Assembly (NCBI RefSeq): GCF_019207025.1 | Contig: NZ_JAEEGC010000026.1 | Coordinates: forward strand, 97,745 to 161,744 | Reading direction: 5' to 3' | DNA from: Clostridium thailandense | Lineage (GTDB): Bacteria; Bacillota; Clostridia; Clostridiales; Clostridiaceae | DNA length: 64,000 nt | Shown here: positions 44,424-52,525 of the stretch, one piece after another | Numbering within the stretch: position 1 is the stretch's first letter | Layout of the letters: each line of letters begins with the position of its first letter | Made by a program: the position numbers and the translations under genes | Notes under the pieces: model-generated | The model's input: only the letters and a program-made list of their open reading frames with translations | Told to the model about the DNA's origin: nothing | The model's database searches: none

Positions 44424-45548
44424 TTAACCTATCATTTCTGCAAAAGTTTGAAGTATTGTTTGAGCTTGTCCATAGTTAACCATTTGTCTGTCAACTTCAA
44501 CTAAAGTACTTGGAATTTCTGCTGCATCAAGAGCTCTTTTTACAAATACATAGTCAAATTCTTCTGGATCACAGAACTTTGTCATAAAGATAGCTACCCC
44601 TTTTGCACCTGTACGTTTTGCTAACTCTACTATATAATCAGCTCTTTTTTTCTCCACATCATATAGTACAGAACAGTTATCCATCTCAGAAAACTTTTCG
44701 CTTAAAGCATCTAGTGGTGATAAATTAAGTTTAGCATCTACTCTATATTGACGTGATTCATGGGCAATTTCATCGCCAACAATTTGGAAATTACTGTCAT
44801 CTATAATCTTTAAAAGATTTTTGTTATCAGCTAAAATTCCAGAGGTAATAATTTTTATTTTTTTGTTTTCTTCTGATTTAGTTTCTTCAAGTACATTTAT
44901 TAACTCATCTAATAACTTTGTATGTTCTTCTTTTGCCATAAAATATGCACTCTTAAATATGTCACTTCTTTGTGAAGCTGTTATTTGAGGATAGCCTATT
45001 AATAGATTGCTAATTTTTCTCATTGCAGCATTATGTTCATTGTATATTTCAATAGATTTTTTTAATGCTTCTTCTGAGAATACTGCTCCAGTCGCTGCTT
45101 CAAGGTCTTTAATAACTCTTTCATATCCAGCTTTTGTGAAACTTTTTCCATTTTCATTAGCTCTGTTTTGAGGATAAGTCATTGGAATAAATGGAATATC
45201 TTTTACAGCACTCTTCCAATTTTGTCCAAGAGTCTTTAATGAATCACAAAGAGATGGGATTACAATTGCAGAAACTCCATTATATACGCCTTTAATTCCA
45301 AGCTCTAAAATAGATTGCATAATACTACATATAAAAGCTGGAAAATATTGCTTTGCTTCTTTTATTTCCACATCTGCTCCCCATACTCCCATAGGAACAA
45401 AACCCATAGAATGTATGATTTCCTCTGGTGTGTACACAGGTGCACATGCAACTACTTTTTTACCACTTTCAAGATAAGCTTTAAGCTGCTTGTCTGGATT
45501 CGCAGCAATATCGCTAAATTTTATTAAAACTTCATTCAATGCAGCCAT
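44424..45548 (-). CDS. 2-Hydroxyacyl-CoA dehydratase, beta subunit (HadC/FldC/HgdB-like)
   Basis: A 374-residue subunit of the 2-hydroxyacyl-CoA dehydratase family. It has the early VACAPVYTPEEIIHSMGFVPMGVWG region with a cluster Cys, then FICSIMQSILELG (second Cys) and ...IFMTKFCDPEEFDYVFVKRALDAAEIPSTLVEVDRQ near the C-terminus (third Cys) in shorter blocks. With the alpha subunit it binds Fe4S4 and removes water from (R)-2-hydroxyacyl-CoA through a ketyl radical. It lies 1 base after the alpha subunit gene. A 113-base gap follows to the ligase. Confidence 0.92.
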   Translation of the reverse strand: MAALNEVLIKFSDIAANPDKQLKAYLESGKKVVACAPVYTPEEIIHSMGFVPMGVWGADVEIKEAKQYFPAFICSIMQSILELGIKGVYNGVSAIVIPSLCDSLKTLGQNWKSAVKDIPFIPMTYPQNRANENGKSFTKAGYERVIKDLEAATGAVFSEEALKKSIEIYNEHNAAMRKISNLLIGYPQITASQRSDIFKSAYFMAKEEHTKLLDELINVLEETKSEENKKIKIITSGILADNKNLLKIIDDSNFQIVGDEIAHESRQYRVDAKLNLSPLDALSEKFSEMDNCSVLYDVEKKRADYIVELAKRTGAKGVAIFMTKFCDPEEFDYVFVKRALDAAEIPSTLVEVDRQMVNYGQAQTILQTFAEMIG

Positions 45549-45549
45549 T

Positions 45550-46785
45550 TTATTTACCTCCCTTATTTGCTTCCATAATCTCAGTCAAGCCTTGCACACG
45601 AGTTTCATATTGTGCTTCTGAGAAATTACGTGGATCAGCTTGGTCACCATCAAAGGATACAACAGGAATATCACATTGTTCTCCAATTTGACGACTCATT
45701 TCATACATAAATCCACTCCAAAGCTTACAAGATCTGTTTGTATGTACTAATAAACCTTCTGCCTTAGTATCCTTAGCTATTTTCACTCTCTTATCACGAG
45801 CATGCTCTAAATTTATAGCATTAGGAACATTGCAGTATGCTCTAATAAGACCATCAAGATCATCATATATAAAACCAAAGGCATCTGCATAAATTGTCGC
45901 TACCATGTTTATACCCCTAGATTTTAGTCCAGTGAATGTAGCACGAAGATGTGGCCAGCAAGCTATTCCTTCAAACATTATTCTATGTTTTTGCTCTCCA
46001 CGATAAGTACTTGTTCCTTCTTCAACTGCCTTTTTATACTCTTGTACTAAAGTCTCAAAAGCTTCTGCTGCTTCTACAGTTCCTCTAGCACACACTGCTA
46101 CTGCCATATGATTTAATAAATCAAAACCATTTAATGGTGAAGGTTCATATTTTGTATAGCCTGTAGCTTCAAGCCATGCTTTAGAGGTACGGCTTGAAAT
46201 TGCCATAATTTCTTTAAACTTTTCTTCATCCCACTTTTTACCTGTTATTTCCTCTAATTGCTTAATTGCAGCTAAGAATTGTCCTTTAACATAAGCAACT
46301 TCAGCATCTGATACTTCATAATCAGGATTAAAAGGAACATCAATCATAATAAGTGGTATATTTAATTCTTTTGCAATGTTTTCATACCATTTAGTCATAC
46401 AACTACAGATATTGTTACAACATAATAAGAAATCTGGTTGAGGCATGTTTTGCTCTGGAGCATCCTTTATTTTCATGTATGCTAAGCTTATTCTTGCATA
46501 AGCACAAATATCATTAGAATATCCATCAGCTTCTGATATAGAACATAATTTTTCTCCTGCTCCTCTAGCTGCAATTGCTGCTGCTTGATTTTCAGGATAA
46601 CAAACTTTAATTCCTAAAGTTTGAAAAATTTCTTGTGGGAAATTACTAGAGCACCATGCAATCTTTTCTCCTCTATCTTTTGCCTCCTGCACTTCTTTGT
46701 AATGTTTTACAACGATTTCATTCAACTTATAAGCAGCTGAATTTGGATCTAAAACACGTTTTGCTTTTTTCTTTTCTTCCCCCAT
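45550..46785 (-). CDS. 2-Hydroxyacyl-CoA dehydratase, alpha subunit (HadB/FldB-like)
   Basis: A 411-residue alpha subunit. Motifs: IAWCSSNFPQEIFQTLGIKVCYPENQAAAIAARG in shorter blocks, GYSNDICAYARISL (cluster Cys), LLCCNNICSCMTKWYENI, and VHTNRSCKLWSGFMYEM with a late Cys. It carries the substrate-activating Fe4S4 cluster; electrons are injected by the ATP-driven activator encoded just upstream. Ribosome site GAAGGAGGCCTTTAAA. The order activator, alpha, beta matches the hadI-hadB-hadC and fldI-fldB-fldC clusters. Two hairpins lie in the 222-base gap after the activator gene. Confidence 0.92.
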   Translation of the reverse strand: MGEEKKKAKRVLDPNSAAYKLNEIVVKHYKEVQEAKDRGEKIAWCSSNFPQEIFQTLGIKVCYPENQAAAIAARGAGEKLCSISEADGYSNDICAYARISLAYMKIKDAPEQNMPQPDFLLCCNNICSCMTKWYENIAKELNIPLIMIDVPFNPDYEVSDAEVAYVKGQFLAAIKQLEEITGKKWDEEKFKEIMAISSRTSKAWLEATGYTKYEPSPLNGFDLLNHMAVAVCARGTVEAAEAFETLVQEYKKAVEEGTSTYRGEQKHRIMFEGIACWPHLRATFTGLKSRGINMVATIYADAFGFIYDDLDGLIRAYCNVPNAINLEHARDKRVKIAKDTKAEGLLVHTNRSCKLWSGFMYEMSRQIGEQCDIPVVSFDGDQADPRNFSEAQYETRVQGLTEIMEANKGGK

Positions 46786-46820
46786 TTTAAAGGCCTCCTT
46801 CTTTTATTGATTTTTTAGTT

Positions 46821-46913
46821 GCCTGTGGAATCCACAGGCATTGACTTTAATAGTTTTTAGCTATTAGGTTTTTATATTTTCCTCCGCTATGGAATAATAA
46901 ATCATAGTGGAGG
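46821..46913. other. Two hairpins between activator and dehydratase genes
   Basis: Hairpin 1 (46821-46839) is GCCTGTGG-AAT-CCACAGGC with no U-tract on the minus strand. Hairpin 2 (46881-46891 with 46903-46913) is CCTCCGCTATG...CATAGTGGAGG with one G-U pair. Both are in the 222-base untranslated stretch between the activator stop and the alpha-subunit start, and neither is a classical terminator. They could set different mRNA levels for the activator and the dehydratase. Confidence 0.6.
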
Positions 46914-47007
46914 GGAATGAACAATTTTGTTATATTCTTTCCTCAATTTTTTCAATAGTATTGATAAAATTATCTATATCTTCTGTTCTTTAAATCTGCA
47001 CTAATCT

Positions 47008-47781
47008 TTAATTAGCCTTATTATAAGCGGCTAGTGCTGCACCAAGTGCACCCATTAACTGTGCTGAAGGTGAATAAAAAATCTCTATTCCCAATTCTTC
47101 TGCTAGTGCATTTCTAACTCCACCATTTTGTGCTACACCACCACTCATGCAAACCTTTTCCTTAATTCCAACACGCTTAGCAAGAGAAGCAACCCTGCTT
47201 GCTACAGAACTGCAAATTCCAGCCACTAAATTATCTATTTGTACACCCGCTGCAAGCTGAGATATTACCTCTGATTCTGCAAATACTGTACAGGTATTGG
47301 AAATCTTAACTGGGTTTGTGGCCTCTGCTGCCTTAATTTCCAAATCATTAATATCTAACTGTAAAATTCCAGCCATAACATCTAGAAATCTTCCTGTACC
47401 TGCTGCACATTTATCATTCATTAAAAAGTTAACCATGTTGCCTTTTTCATTTAAACTTAGTACTTTTGCATCCTGCCCACCAATATCAATAATTGTTCTC
47501 ACATCAGGAAACATGTGCTTTACTCCTAAGGCATGACAACTTAATTCACTGATTTCAGCATTGGCATTGTCATATGTAGACCTTCCATATCCGGTTACTA
47601 CTACATAGCTCAAATCCTCTTCCTTTAATCCGGCATTTTTCAATACTTCTTCTCTCGCCTTGCTTGGTCCCTCTGTTCCTGTTCCCGCAATAACAATGGA
47701 AGAAGTCATTATATCTTTTCCATCTTTTAAAATGACGCACTTTGATGTTGTTGAACCTATATCAATACCTAATGTATACAT
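47008..47781 (-). CDS. 2-Hydroxyacyl-CoA dehydratase activator (HadI/HgdC-like ATPase)
   Basis: A 257-residue ASKHA ATPase. It starts [21 protein letters not shown] (ATP phosphate loop), with [11 protein letters not shown], then [16 protein letters not shown] and [12 protein letters not shown], which supply the two cysteines per monomer that hold one Fe4S4 in the dimer interface. It hydrolyses ATP to push one low-potential electron to the dehydratase. The ATG at 47781 fits the family start; a TTG at 47790 is possible. First structural gene after the promoter and operators at 47.85-47.98 kb. Confidence 0.93.
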   Translation of the reverse strand: MYTLGIDIGSTTSKCVILKDGKDIMTSSIVIAGTGTEGPSKAREEVLKNAGLKEEDLSYVVVTGYGRSTYDNANAEISELSCHALGVKHMFPDVRTIIDIGGQDAKVLSLNEKGNMVNFLMNDKCAAGTGRFLDVMAGILQLDINDLEIKAAEATNPVKISNTCTVFAESEVISQLAAGVQIDNLVAGICSSVASRVASLAKRVGIKEKVCMSGGVAQNGGVRNALAEELGIEIFYSPSAQLMGALGAALAAYNKAN

Positions 47782-47852
47782 AATCAACAATTCTCCGTTT
47801 CTTTTAAAATAAATTTCGTAAATCGGCTATGATTGTTTTGTTTGTTAGTATT

Positions 47853-47864
47853 CTTGTATACAAG
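47853..47864. promoter_or_regulatory. CTTGTATACAAG operator, site 1
   Basis: A perfect 12-bp palindrome with flanks AGTATT...TTG, identical to site 2 at 47926 and 73 bp from it centre to centre (about seven helical turns). Both lie between the promoter and the activator gene. The sequence is typical of FadR/GntR-FCD operators, and a GntR-FCD gene lies just upstream. Confidence 0.65.
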
Positions 47865-47882
47865 TTGGAATAGAAAATATTT

Positions 47883-47900
47883 GTTTGACATTTGTCAAAC
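47883..47900. promoter_or_regulatory. Second palindrome type, GTTTGACA-TT-TGTCAAAC
   Basis: 8-bp arms around two bases, between the two CTTGTATACAAG sites. A half-site TGTCAAAC recurs at 47973-47980 over the -35 element of the promoter. It may be a binding site of a second regulator or part of a leader hairpin. Confidence 0.45.
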
Positions 47901-47925
47901 ATTTATAACTTGTAATCTTAGTATT

Positions 47926-47978
47926 CTTGTATACAAGTTCTATAATTAAATATTATCATACTACTTTTTTTTTGTCAA
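47926..47978 (-). promoter_or_regulatory. Promoter of the dehydratase operon with operator site 2
   Basis: Minus strand TTGACA (47978-47973), 17 bases, TAATAT (47955-47950), a near-consensus sigma-A promoter. The palindrome CTTGTATACAAG (47926-47937) follows 12 bases after the -10, around the transcription start, where a repressor would block initiation. The region around the -10, TATGATAATATTTAATTATA, is repeated exactly before the FAD-linked dehydrogenase at 30.95 kb. Confidence 0.7.
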
Positions 47979-48119
47979 ACGTTTTTTATTCTTTAATTTT
48001 TTCTTCTTATGCAACAAAATCCACTCTATCTTAATACGTTTTTTGCAGAAAACTCAAAACATAGTTCTATATTTATTACCTCCCTACTGTTAACAGAAAT
48101 TTTTCTTAGATTAAACATA

Positions 48120-48165
48120 TAAGCCTAATATACATGTAATATTTCTAACATGTGTATTAGGCTTA
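48120..48165 (-). terminator. Terminator of the GntR gene
   Basis: Arms TAAGCCTAATATACATGT (48120-48137) and ACATGTGTATTAGGCTTA (48148-48165) with one mismatch, 76 bases past the GntR stop. The rest of the 450-base gap (47791-48240) holds the promoter and operators listed separately. Confidence 0.7.
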
Positions 48166-48240
48166 TATAAAATTCCATTTAATTTTTCATATTTTATAAC
48201 TTTTATCAACTATATTTATAATATTTTACAAAACAACACA

Positions 48241-48939
48241 TTATTTTGTAAAATATTGTGGATATTTTTCCTTTGCTATGGTAGCAGCTTTAGAAATAGT
48301 CTCTAGGTGGTTTTGCATAGCAGCCTGTGCTTTATTCAGGCTATTCTCTTTAATCCCATTTGTAACAGCTCTATGTTCATCTATCAATTGATGCAGTCTA
48401 CCCTCAATAGCCGCCACATCTAAATTGCGCCATCTAGAAATATGAAGCATAGGGTTTTTCAAAATTTCTACTAGCCGATAACGTTTTACGCTATCAATCA
48501 TAATTTTATGAAACACAGAATCCAACTTTTGGAATTCTTTATCATAAACATCTTTTTTCTTACATTTTTCCTGTAATGCTAAATTTTTTTCTAACTCTTC
48601 TACTAGCATTATACGACTGTTTTCTTCAATTCTCGTGAATATCTCGTATAATACTTCTTTTTCTACTGCAGTACGCAATATGAGCAAATCTTCTATATAA
48701 TTCAAATCAATTAAACTAACATAAGTTCCTCTCTGTGGATATACGGTCAGTAACTCCATCTGACTCAATCGAGTAAATACAGTTCGAATTATAGACCGAG
48801 AAACTTTATATTCCTCGCACATTTGATTTTCACTAATTTTCATTCCTGGTTCTAGATCTAACTTTAATATTCTATTGCGAATATCACGATATACTTCTTC
48901 TACGCTAAGTGGTTGATAGTTGCTTGAAATATAATCCAT
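48241..48939 (-). CDS. GntR-family regulator, FCD type
   Basis: A 232-residue regulator. The winged HTH is at about 10-70 (LSVEEVYRDIRNRILKLDLEPGMKISENQMCEEYKVSRSIIRTVFTRLSQM in pieces). The C-terminal all-helical FCD effector domain (about 85-225) contains spaced Asp/His residues that usually bind a metal and a carboxylate ligand (for example DSVFHKIMIDS, EHRAVTNGI). Such proteins often sense organic acids. The start at 48939 (MDYISS) follows AAAGGAGACCAGT; a GTG at 48969 is weaker. It lies just upstream of the dehydratase operon and its palindromic operators. Confidence 0.88.
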   Translation of the reverse strand: MDYISSNYQPLSVEEVYRDIRNRILKLDLEPGMKISENQMCEEYKVSRSIIRTVFTRLSQMELLTVYPQRGTYVSLIDLNYIEDLLILRTAVEKEVLYEIFTRIEENSRIMLVEELEKNLALQEKCKKKDVYDKEFQKLDSVFHKIMIDSVKRYRLVEILKNPMLHISRWRNLDVAAIEGRLHQLIDEHRAVTNGIKENSLNKAQAAMQNHLETISKAATIAKEKYPQYFTK

Positions 48940-49104
48940 ACTGGTCTCCTTTTTTAATGCTTTAGTCACTTAATTCCTAATTATTCTAGTATTATTAGTA
49001 TACCATAACTTCAATTTAATGCAAAGAAAGAACTTAATACAAGCATTTGGATTTTAATTTTTTTGATACAAAATAATAATATTATTAAATTTCATAATAC
49101 TCTC

Positions 49105-49150
49105 TATAAACACAAATAGAGTTAAATCACTCAACTCTATTTATGTTTAT
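49105..49150 (-). terminator. Terminator after the enoate-reductase-like gene
   Basis: Arms around AAATAGAGTT and AACTCTATTT, extended to ATAAACACAAATAGAGTT / AACTCTATTTATGTTTAT with one mismatch, 30 bases after the stop codon at 49180 on the minus strand. Confidence 0.7.
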
Positions 49151-49179
49151 CTCTTTAATTTACTATACTTTTTTATATA

Positions 49180-51177
49180 CTATAGCCTTGATGCAACTTC
49201 ATAAGCATCCCAAATAGCATACATAATATTAGAAACATTTCTTGCATCGCCTAAAAGCCGTATATCTTGTACTTCGTATTTAAGTGAATCATAAAGTTCC
49301 TTGTTTGAATTATACCCTATCGCAAGAACTACTGAATCTGTCTCAATTTCTCGCTCACCATTATCTTTTGTATTTACAAGAACACCTTTATTCGTGGTTT
49401 TTATAACCTTTGATGAAGTTAGAACATCAATATGGTTGTATTTAATAAGAGCCAATAGCATTCCAAGATTAGCAAAGCAACTTGGGCCATTTGAAGCGAG
49501 TAAAGTATCCATTGTTTCAACAATAGTAACCTCTTTTCCCATTTTCTTTAGATAAAGAGCCGTTTCACAACCAACAAGGCCTCCACCTAAAACTACAACC
49601 TTATCTCCTGCCTGCTTTTTCCCACAAAGCACATCTGCAGCAGTAAATACTTTACTATTATCTCCTAAATCTAAAATCTTAGGCTTGGAACCTGTAGCAA
49701 TTATTACAACATCTGCACTGTTGTTTTCGATAACTTCTTTTGTAACTTCAGCATTAAGCTTTATTTCCACGTTCAAATCTTTTAAAGTATTTTCATACCA
49801 TGCAATAAGTGCTCTATCATCTTCCTTAAAATCAGGAGTCCCCCCTGGAATCAAGTTACCTCCCAAGCGATCTTTACTTTCATAAATTACCGGTTCATGT
49901 CCGCGAAGTTTAAGAACTCTTGCAGCTTCGCAGCCTGCTACACCACCACCAACTATCAATACTTTTTTTACTTTAAGAGCTGGTGTAAGAAAGTTAACAC
50001 TTTCACGGCAAGCTTCTGGGTTTACAGCACAATTAAGGGATCCTGATTTTACCATACGTCCCAAACAGCCTTCATGACAAGAAAGACATGGCCTTATCAA
50101 AGCAGTTTTACCTGCACGCAGCTTATTTACATAATCGGGATCTGCAAGTAGAGGCCTTCCAAGACCTATCATGTCACAGGCTCCATCCTCTAGGGCAGAA
50201 AGTGCAAGGTCAGGATTGTCCATACGTCCTGCACAGATTATTGGAACATCTACTGCTTCTTTCATTATTTTTGCATATGGTATATATAATCCTTTCTTTT
50301 GGTACATAGGAGGATGATTCCACCACCACGAATCATAACATCCTACATCTACATCCAATGAATCATATCCATATTGCACTAGTAACTTTCCTGCTTCTAT
50401 ACCTTCTGGAACATCTTTACCTTTTTCCTCGAATTCTTCACCTGGAAGTCCTCCCTCACGCCAGTCTTTTATAAAACTCTTAGGACTGTAACGTAGTGTA
50501 ACTGGGAAATCATCACCACAGCATCTCTTTATTTCTTCAACAACTTCACGGGCAAAACGCAGACGATTTTCAAGACTTCCACCATATTCATCGGTACGAT
50601 GATTAAAAAATGAAATAGCAAACTGATCTAGAAGATAACCTTCATGGACTGCATGAATTTGAACACCGTCAAAGCCAGCATGTTTTGCATTTGCTGCTCC
50701 TTCACCAAACATTTTAACAATATGATGTATTTCATCTTTACTCATCTCTCTACAAGTTACATCAACCCATCGATTTGGAATAGCTGAAGCTGATATAGGC
50801 GCTCTATTTCCTTTTGGAGGTGGAGCTACTCTACCAAATCCTGCACTCATCTGAAGAAAAACCTTTGAGTCATAAGCATGGATTCGTTCTGTCATCTCGC
50901 TGGCAGTTCTTATAAAATGAAGAGGATTATAGGTTGAGCAAGGAACACCAGGCATTTCATGTGGTTCAACTTCGTTTTCTACAAAAGTTACACCAGTTAT
51001 AATAAGTCCAGTGCCTCCACGAGCACGATCCACATAGTAATCTATTCCTCTTTGATTAAATGCTCCTTCGGCATCGCCAAGTCCCTGAGGACCCATAGGT
51101 GCCATAGCAAAACGATTCTTAATTTCAACATTTCCAATTTTAATAGGTTCAAACAATTTTTTGTACTTATAAGTCAT
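49180..51177 (-). CDS. Enoate reductase / 2,4-dienoyl-CoA reductase-like flavoenzyme (FldZ-like)
   Basis: A 665-residue Fe-S flavoenzyme. Residues 1-365 are an old-yellow-enzyme TIM barrel binding FMN (IKNRFAMAPMGPQG; HAGFDGVQIHAVHEGYLL with catalytic His). CLSCHEGCLGR and a following Cys (about 345-380) bind Fe4S4. Residues about 395-665 are FAD/NAD domains (VLIVGGGVAGCEAARVLKLRG; VVVLGGGLVGCETALYL). The length equals clostridial 2-enoate reductases, which reduce cinnamate-type acids with NADH. It is encoded next to an MFS transporter and a UroD-fold protein and near the aryl/2-hydroxyacyl pathway; the actual enoate is unknown. Ribosome site AGGGGGATTACCT. Confidence 0.88.
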   Translation of the reverse strand: MTYKYKKLFEPIKIGNVEIKNRFAMAPMGPQGLGDAEGAFNQRGIDYYVDRARGGTGLIITGVTFVENEVEPHEMPGVPCSTYNPLHFIRTASEMTERIHAYDSKVFLQMSAGFGRVAPPPKGNRAPISASAIPNRWVDVTCREMSKDEIHHIVKMFGEGAANAKHAGFDGVQIHAVHEGYLLDQFAISFFNHRTDEYGGSLENRLRFAREVVEEIKRCCGDDFPVTLRYSPKSFIKDWREGGLPGEEFEEKGKDVPEGIEAGKLLVQYGYDSLDVDVGCYDSWWWNHPPMYQKKGLYIPYAKIMKEAVDVPIICAGRMDNPDLALSALEDGACDMIGLGRPLLADPDYVNKLRAGKTALIRPCLSCHEGCLGRMVKSGSLNCAVNPEACRESVNFLTPALKVKKVLIVGGGVAGCEAARVLKLRGHEPVIYESKDRLGGNLIPGGTPDFKEDDRALIAWYENTLKDLNVEIKLNAEVTKEVIENNSADVVIIATGSKPKILDLGDNSKVFTAADVLCGKKQAGDKVVVLGGGLVGCETALYLKKMGKEVTIVETMDTLLASNGPSCFANLGMLLALIKYNHIDVLTSSKVIKTTNKGVLVNTKDNGEREIETDSVVLAIGYNSNKELYDSLKYEVQDIRLLGDARNVSNIMYAIWDAYEVASRL

Positions 51178-51259
51178 AGGTAATCCCCCTTAAATAATTT
51201 TGAAAATCTTTAGCTCACTAATTTATTTCTTAGAATATTAAAGTAAATTTATAAATATT

Positions 51260-52444
51260 TTATTCACTTACCGAAGCATCAACAACTTTAGACTTTGTGA
51301 AAACTATTACAAGGAACATAACTGCAGCAGCGCCTAAAATACATGGTGCGGCTATAAACCAAGCAGCTTTAGGGCCTTTAAGTCCAAAGATATTAGTAAT
51401 AAAAGCTAAAAGTATTGGAGATACAAACTGCCCTAAGCCCATTAATGCAACATATATAGAAAAAGCACGGGCAGAAGCAGCTTTATCAGCAGAGGCTACC
51501 AATTTAATACCAAAGTCTGGATTATATGTTCCAAAGCCAAGACCAAATATAATACCTACCATAACATACATTGGATAAGTATTTACACTGAGTAAAATCA
51601 AAAACGAAACTCCTACCAAAGCAACAGCAATCACAATAGTAAATCGTTTGAATATATTAAATATTTTTCCATACACTAAGCCGGCAAAAAAGGCCCCTCC
51701 AGTAAATGCGGTAAGTACAACTCCAGCTTCAGTTGCATTACCTATTTTTCCTTCAGCCATTACCATTGCTACATTTGTCATAAATGTGAATTGTAAGATA
51801 TTTAATAAAGCATTTAAAAATGAGAGAATATAAGTTTTTGAGGTCAATTTACCACTTGAAGTACCCCCTTTTGACACCTTTTTGCTTTCTATATCTGGTA
51901 CTTTAAATGCAATAAATAAACCAATTGGTATTATAAGAAGAAATCCCAAAAAAGCATATCTCCAACTTATTGCAGCTAGCACTCCTCCTAGCATTTGAAA
52001 CACCACTCCAGCCAAAGCTCCTATTGCAGATTTATAGCCCATCAAGCTTTTAAATTCATCCCCTTGGAACATATCTGCAAGAATTGGTGTAGGAAGTGGG
52101 AATAAAAGACCATAACCAGCGCCAAAAACACCTCTCATAATAAGAATAAATGTCATGTTGTTTGAAAACATTGGTAGAATGCCTCCCACAAATTGAAGAA
52201 TCATGGCAATATACAATATTTTCTTCTTACTCATAAAGCGCTCAAGCTGTCCAGCTACTAAAGAGAATATTACCATCATCAAAGATGGTAAGGCAGCAAT
52301 CTGTTTTATAAGCTCTGGACTTACACTAGGAAAGGCTCTGGCTATTTCCCCTAGAGCAGGTGTAGTCATACTTGTTGTATACATCAGTAATGCTATTGAT
52401 AAAACTGCTGCCTTCTCCACAAAACCATACTTTTTCTCTACCAT
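51260..52444 (-). CDS. MFS transporter
   Basis: A 394-residue, 12-helix major-facilitator protein. TM1 begins KAAVLSIALLMYTTSMTTPALGEIA, and the loop 2-3 motif is GQLERFMSKKKILYIAMI, a form of the MFS motif A. No soluble domains. The start at 52444 (MVEKKY) follows GGAGGATGAAAGTT; the ATG at 52453 lies inside that ribosome site. It sits between the enoate-reductase-like gene and the UroD-fold gene on the same strand, so it probably imports their substrate. The substrate class is not readable. Confidence 0.85.
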   Translation of the reverse strand: MVEKKYGFVEKAAVLSIALLMYTTSMTTPALGEIARAFPSVSPELIKQIAALPSLMMVIFSLVAGQLERFMSKKKILYIAMILQFVGGILPMFSNNMTFILIMRGVFGAGYGLLFPLPTPILADMFQGDEFKSLMGYKSAIGALAGVVFQMLGGVLAAISWRYAFLGFLLIIPIGLFIAFKVPDIESKKVSKGGTSSGKLTSKTYILSFLNALLNILQFTFMTNVAMVMAEGKIGNATEAGVVLTAFTGGAFFAGLVYGKIFNIFKRFTIVIAVALVGVSFLILLSVNTYPMYVMVGIIFGLGFGTYNPDFGIKLVASADKAASARAFSIYVALMGLGQFVSPILLAFITNIFGLKGPKAAWFIAAPCILGAAAVMFLVIVFTKSKVVDASVSE

Positions 52445-52525
52445 AACTTTCATCCTCCATTAATAATTATATCTAGATTCCTAAATAATTTATTTACTTG
52501 TTTTTTAACAATTAAGAAGATTAAC

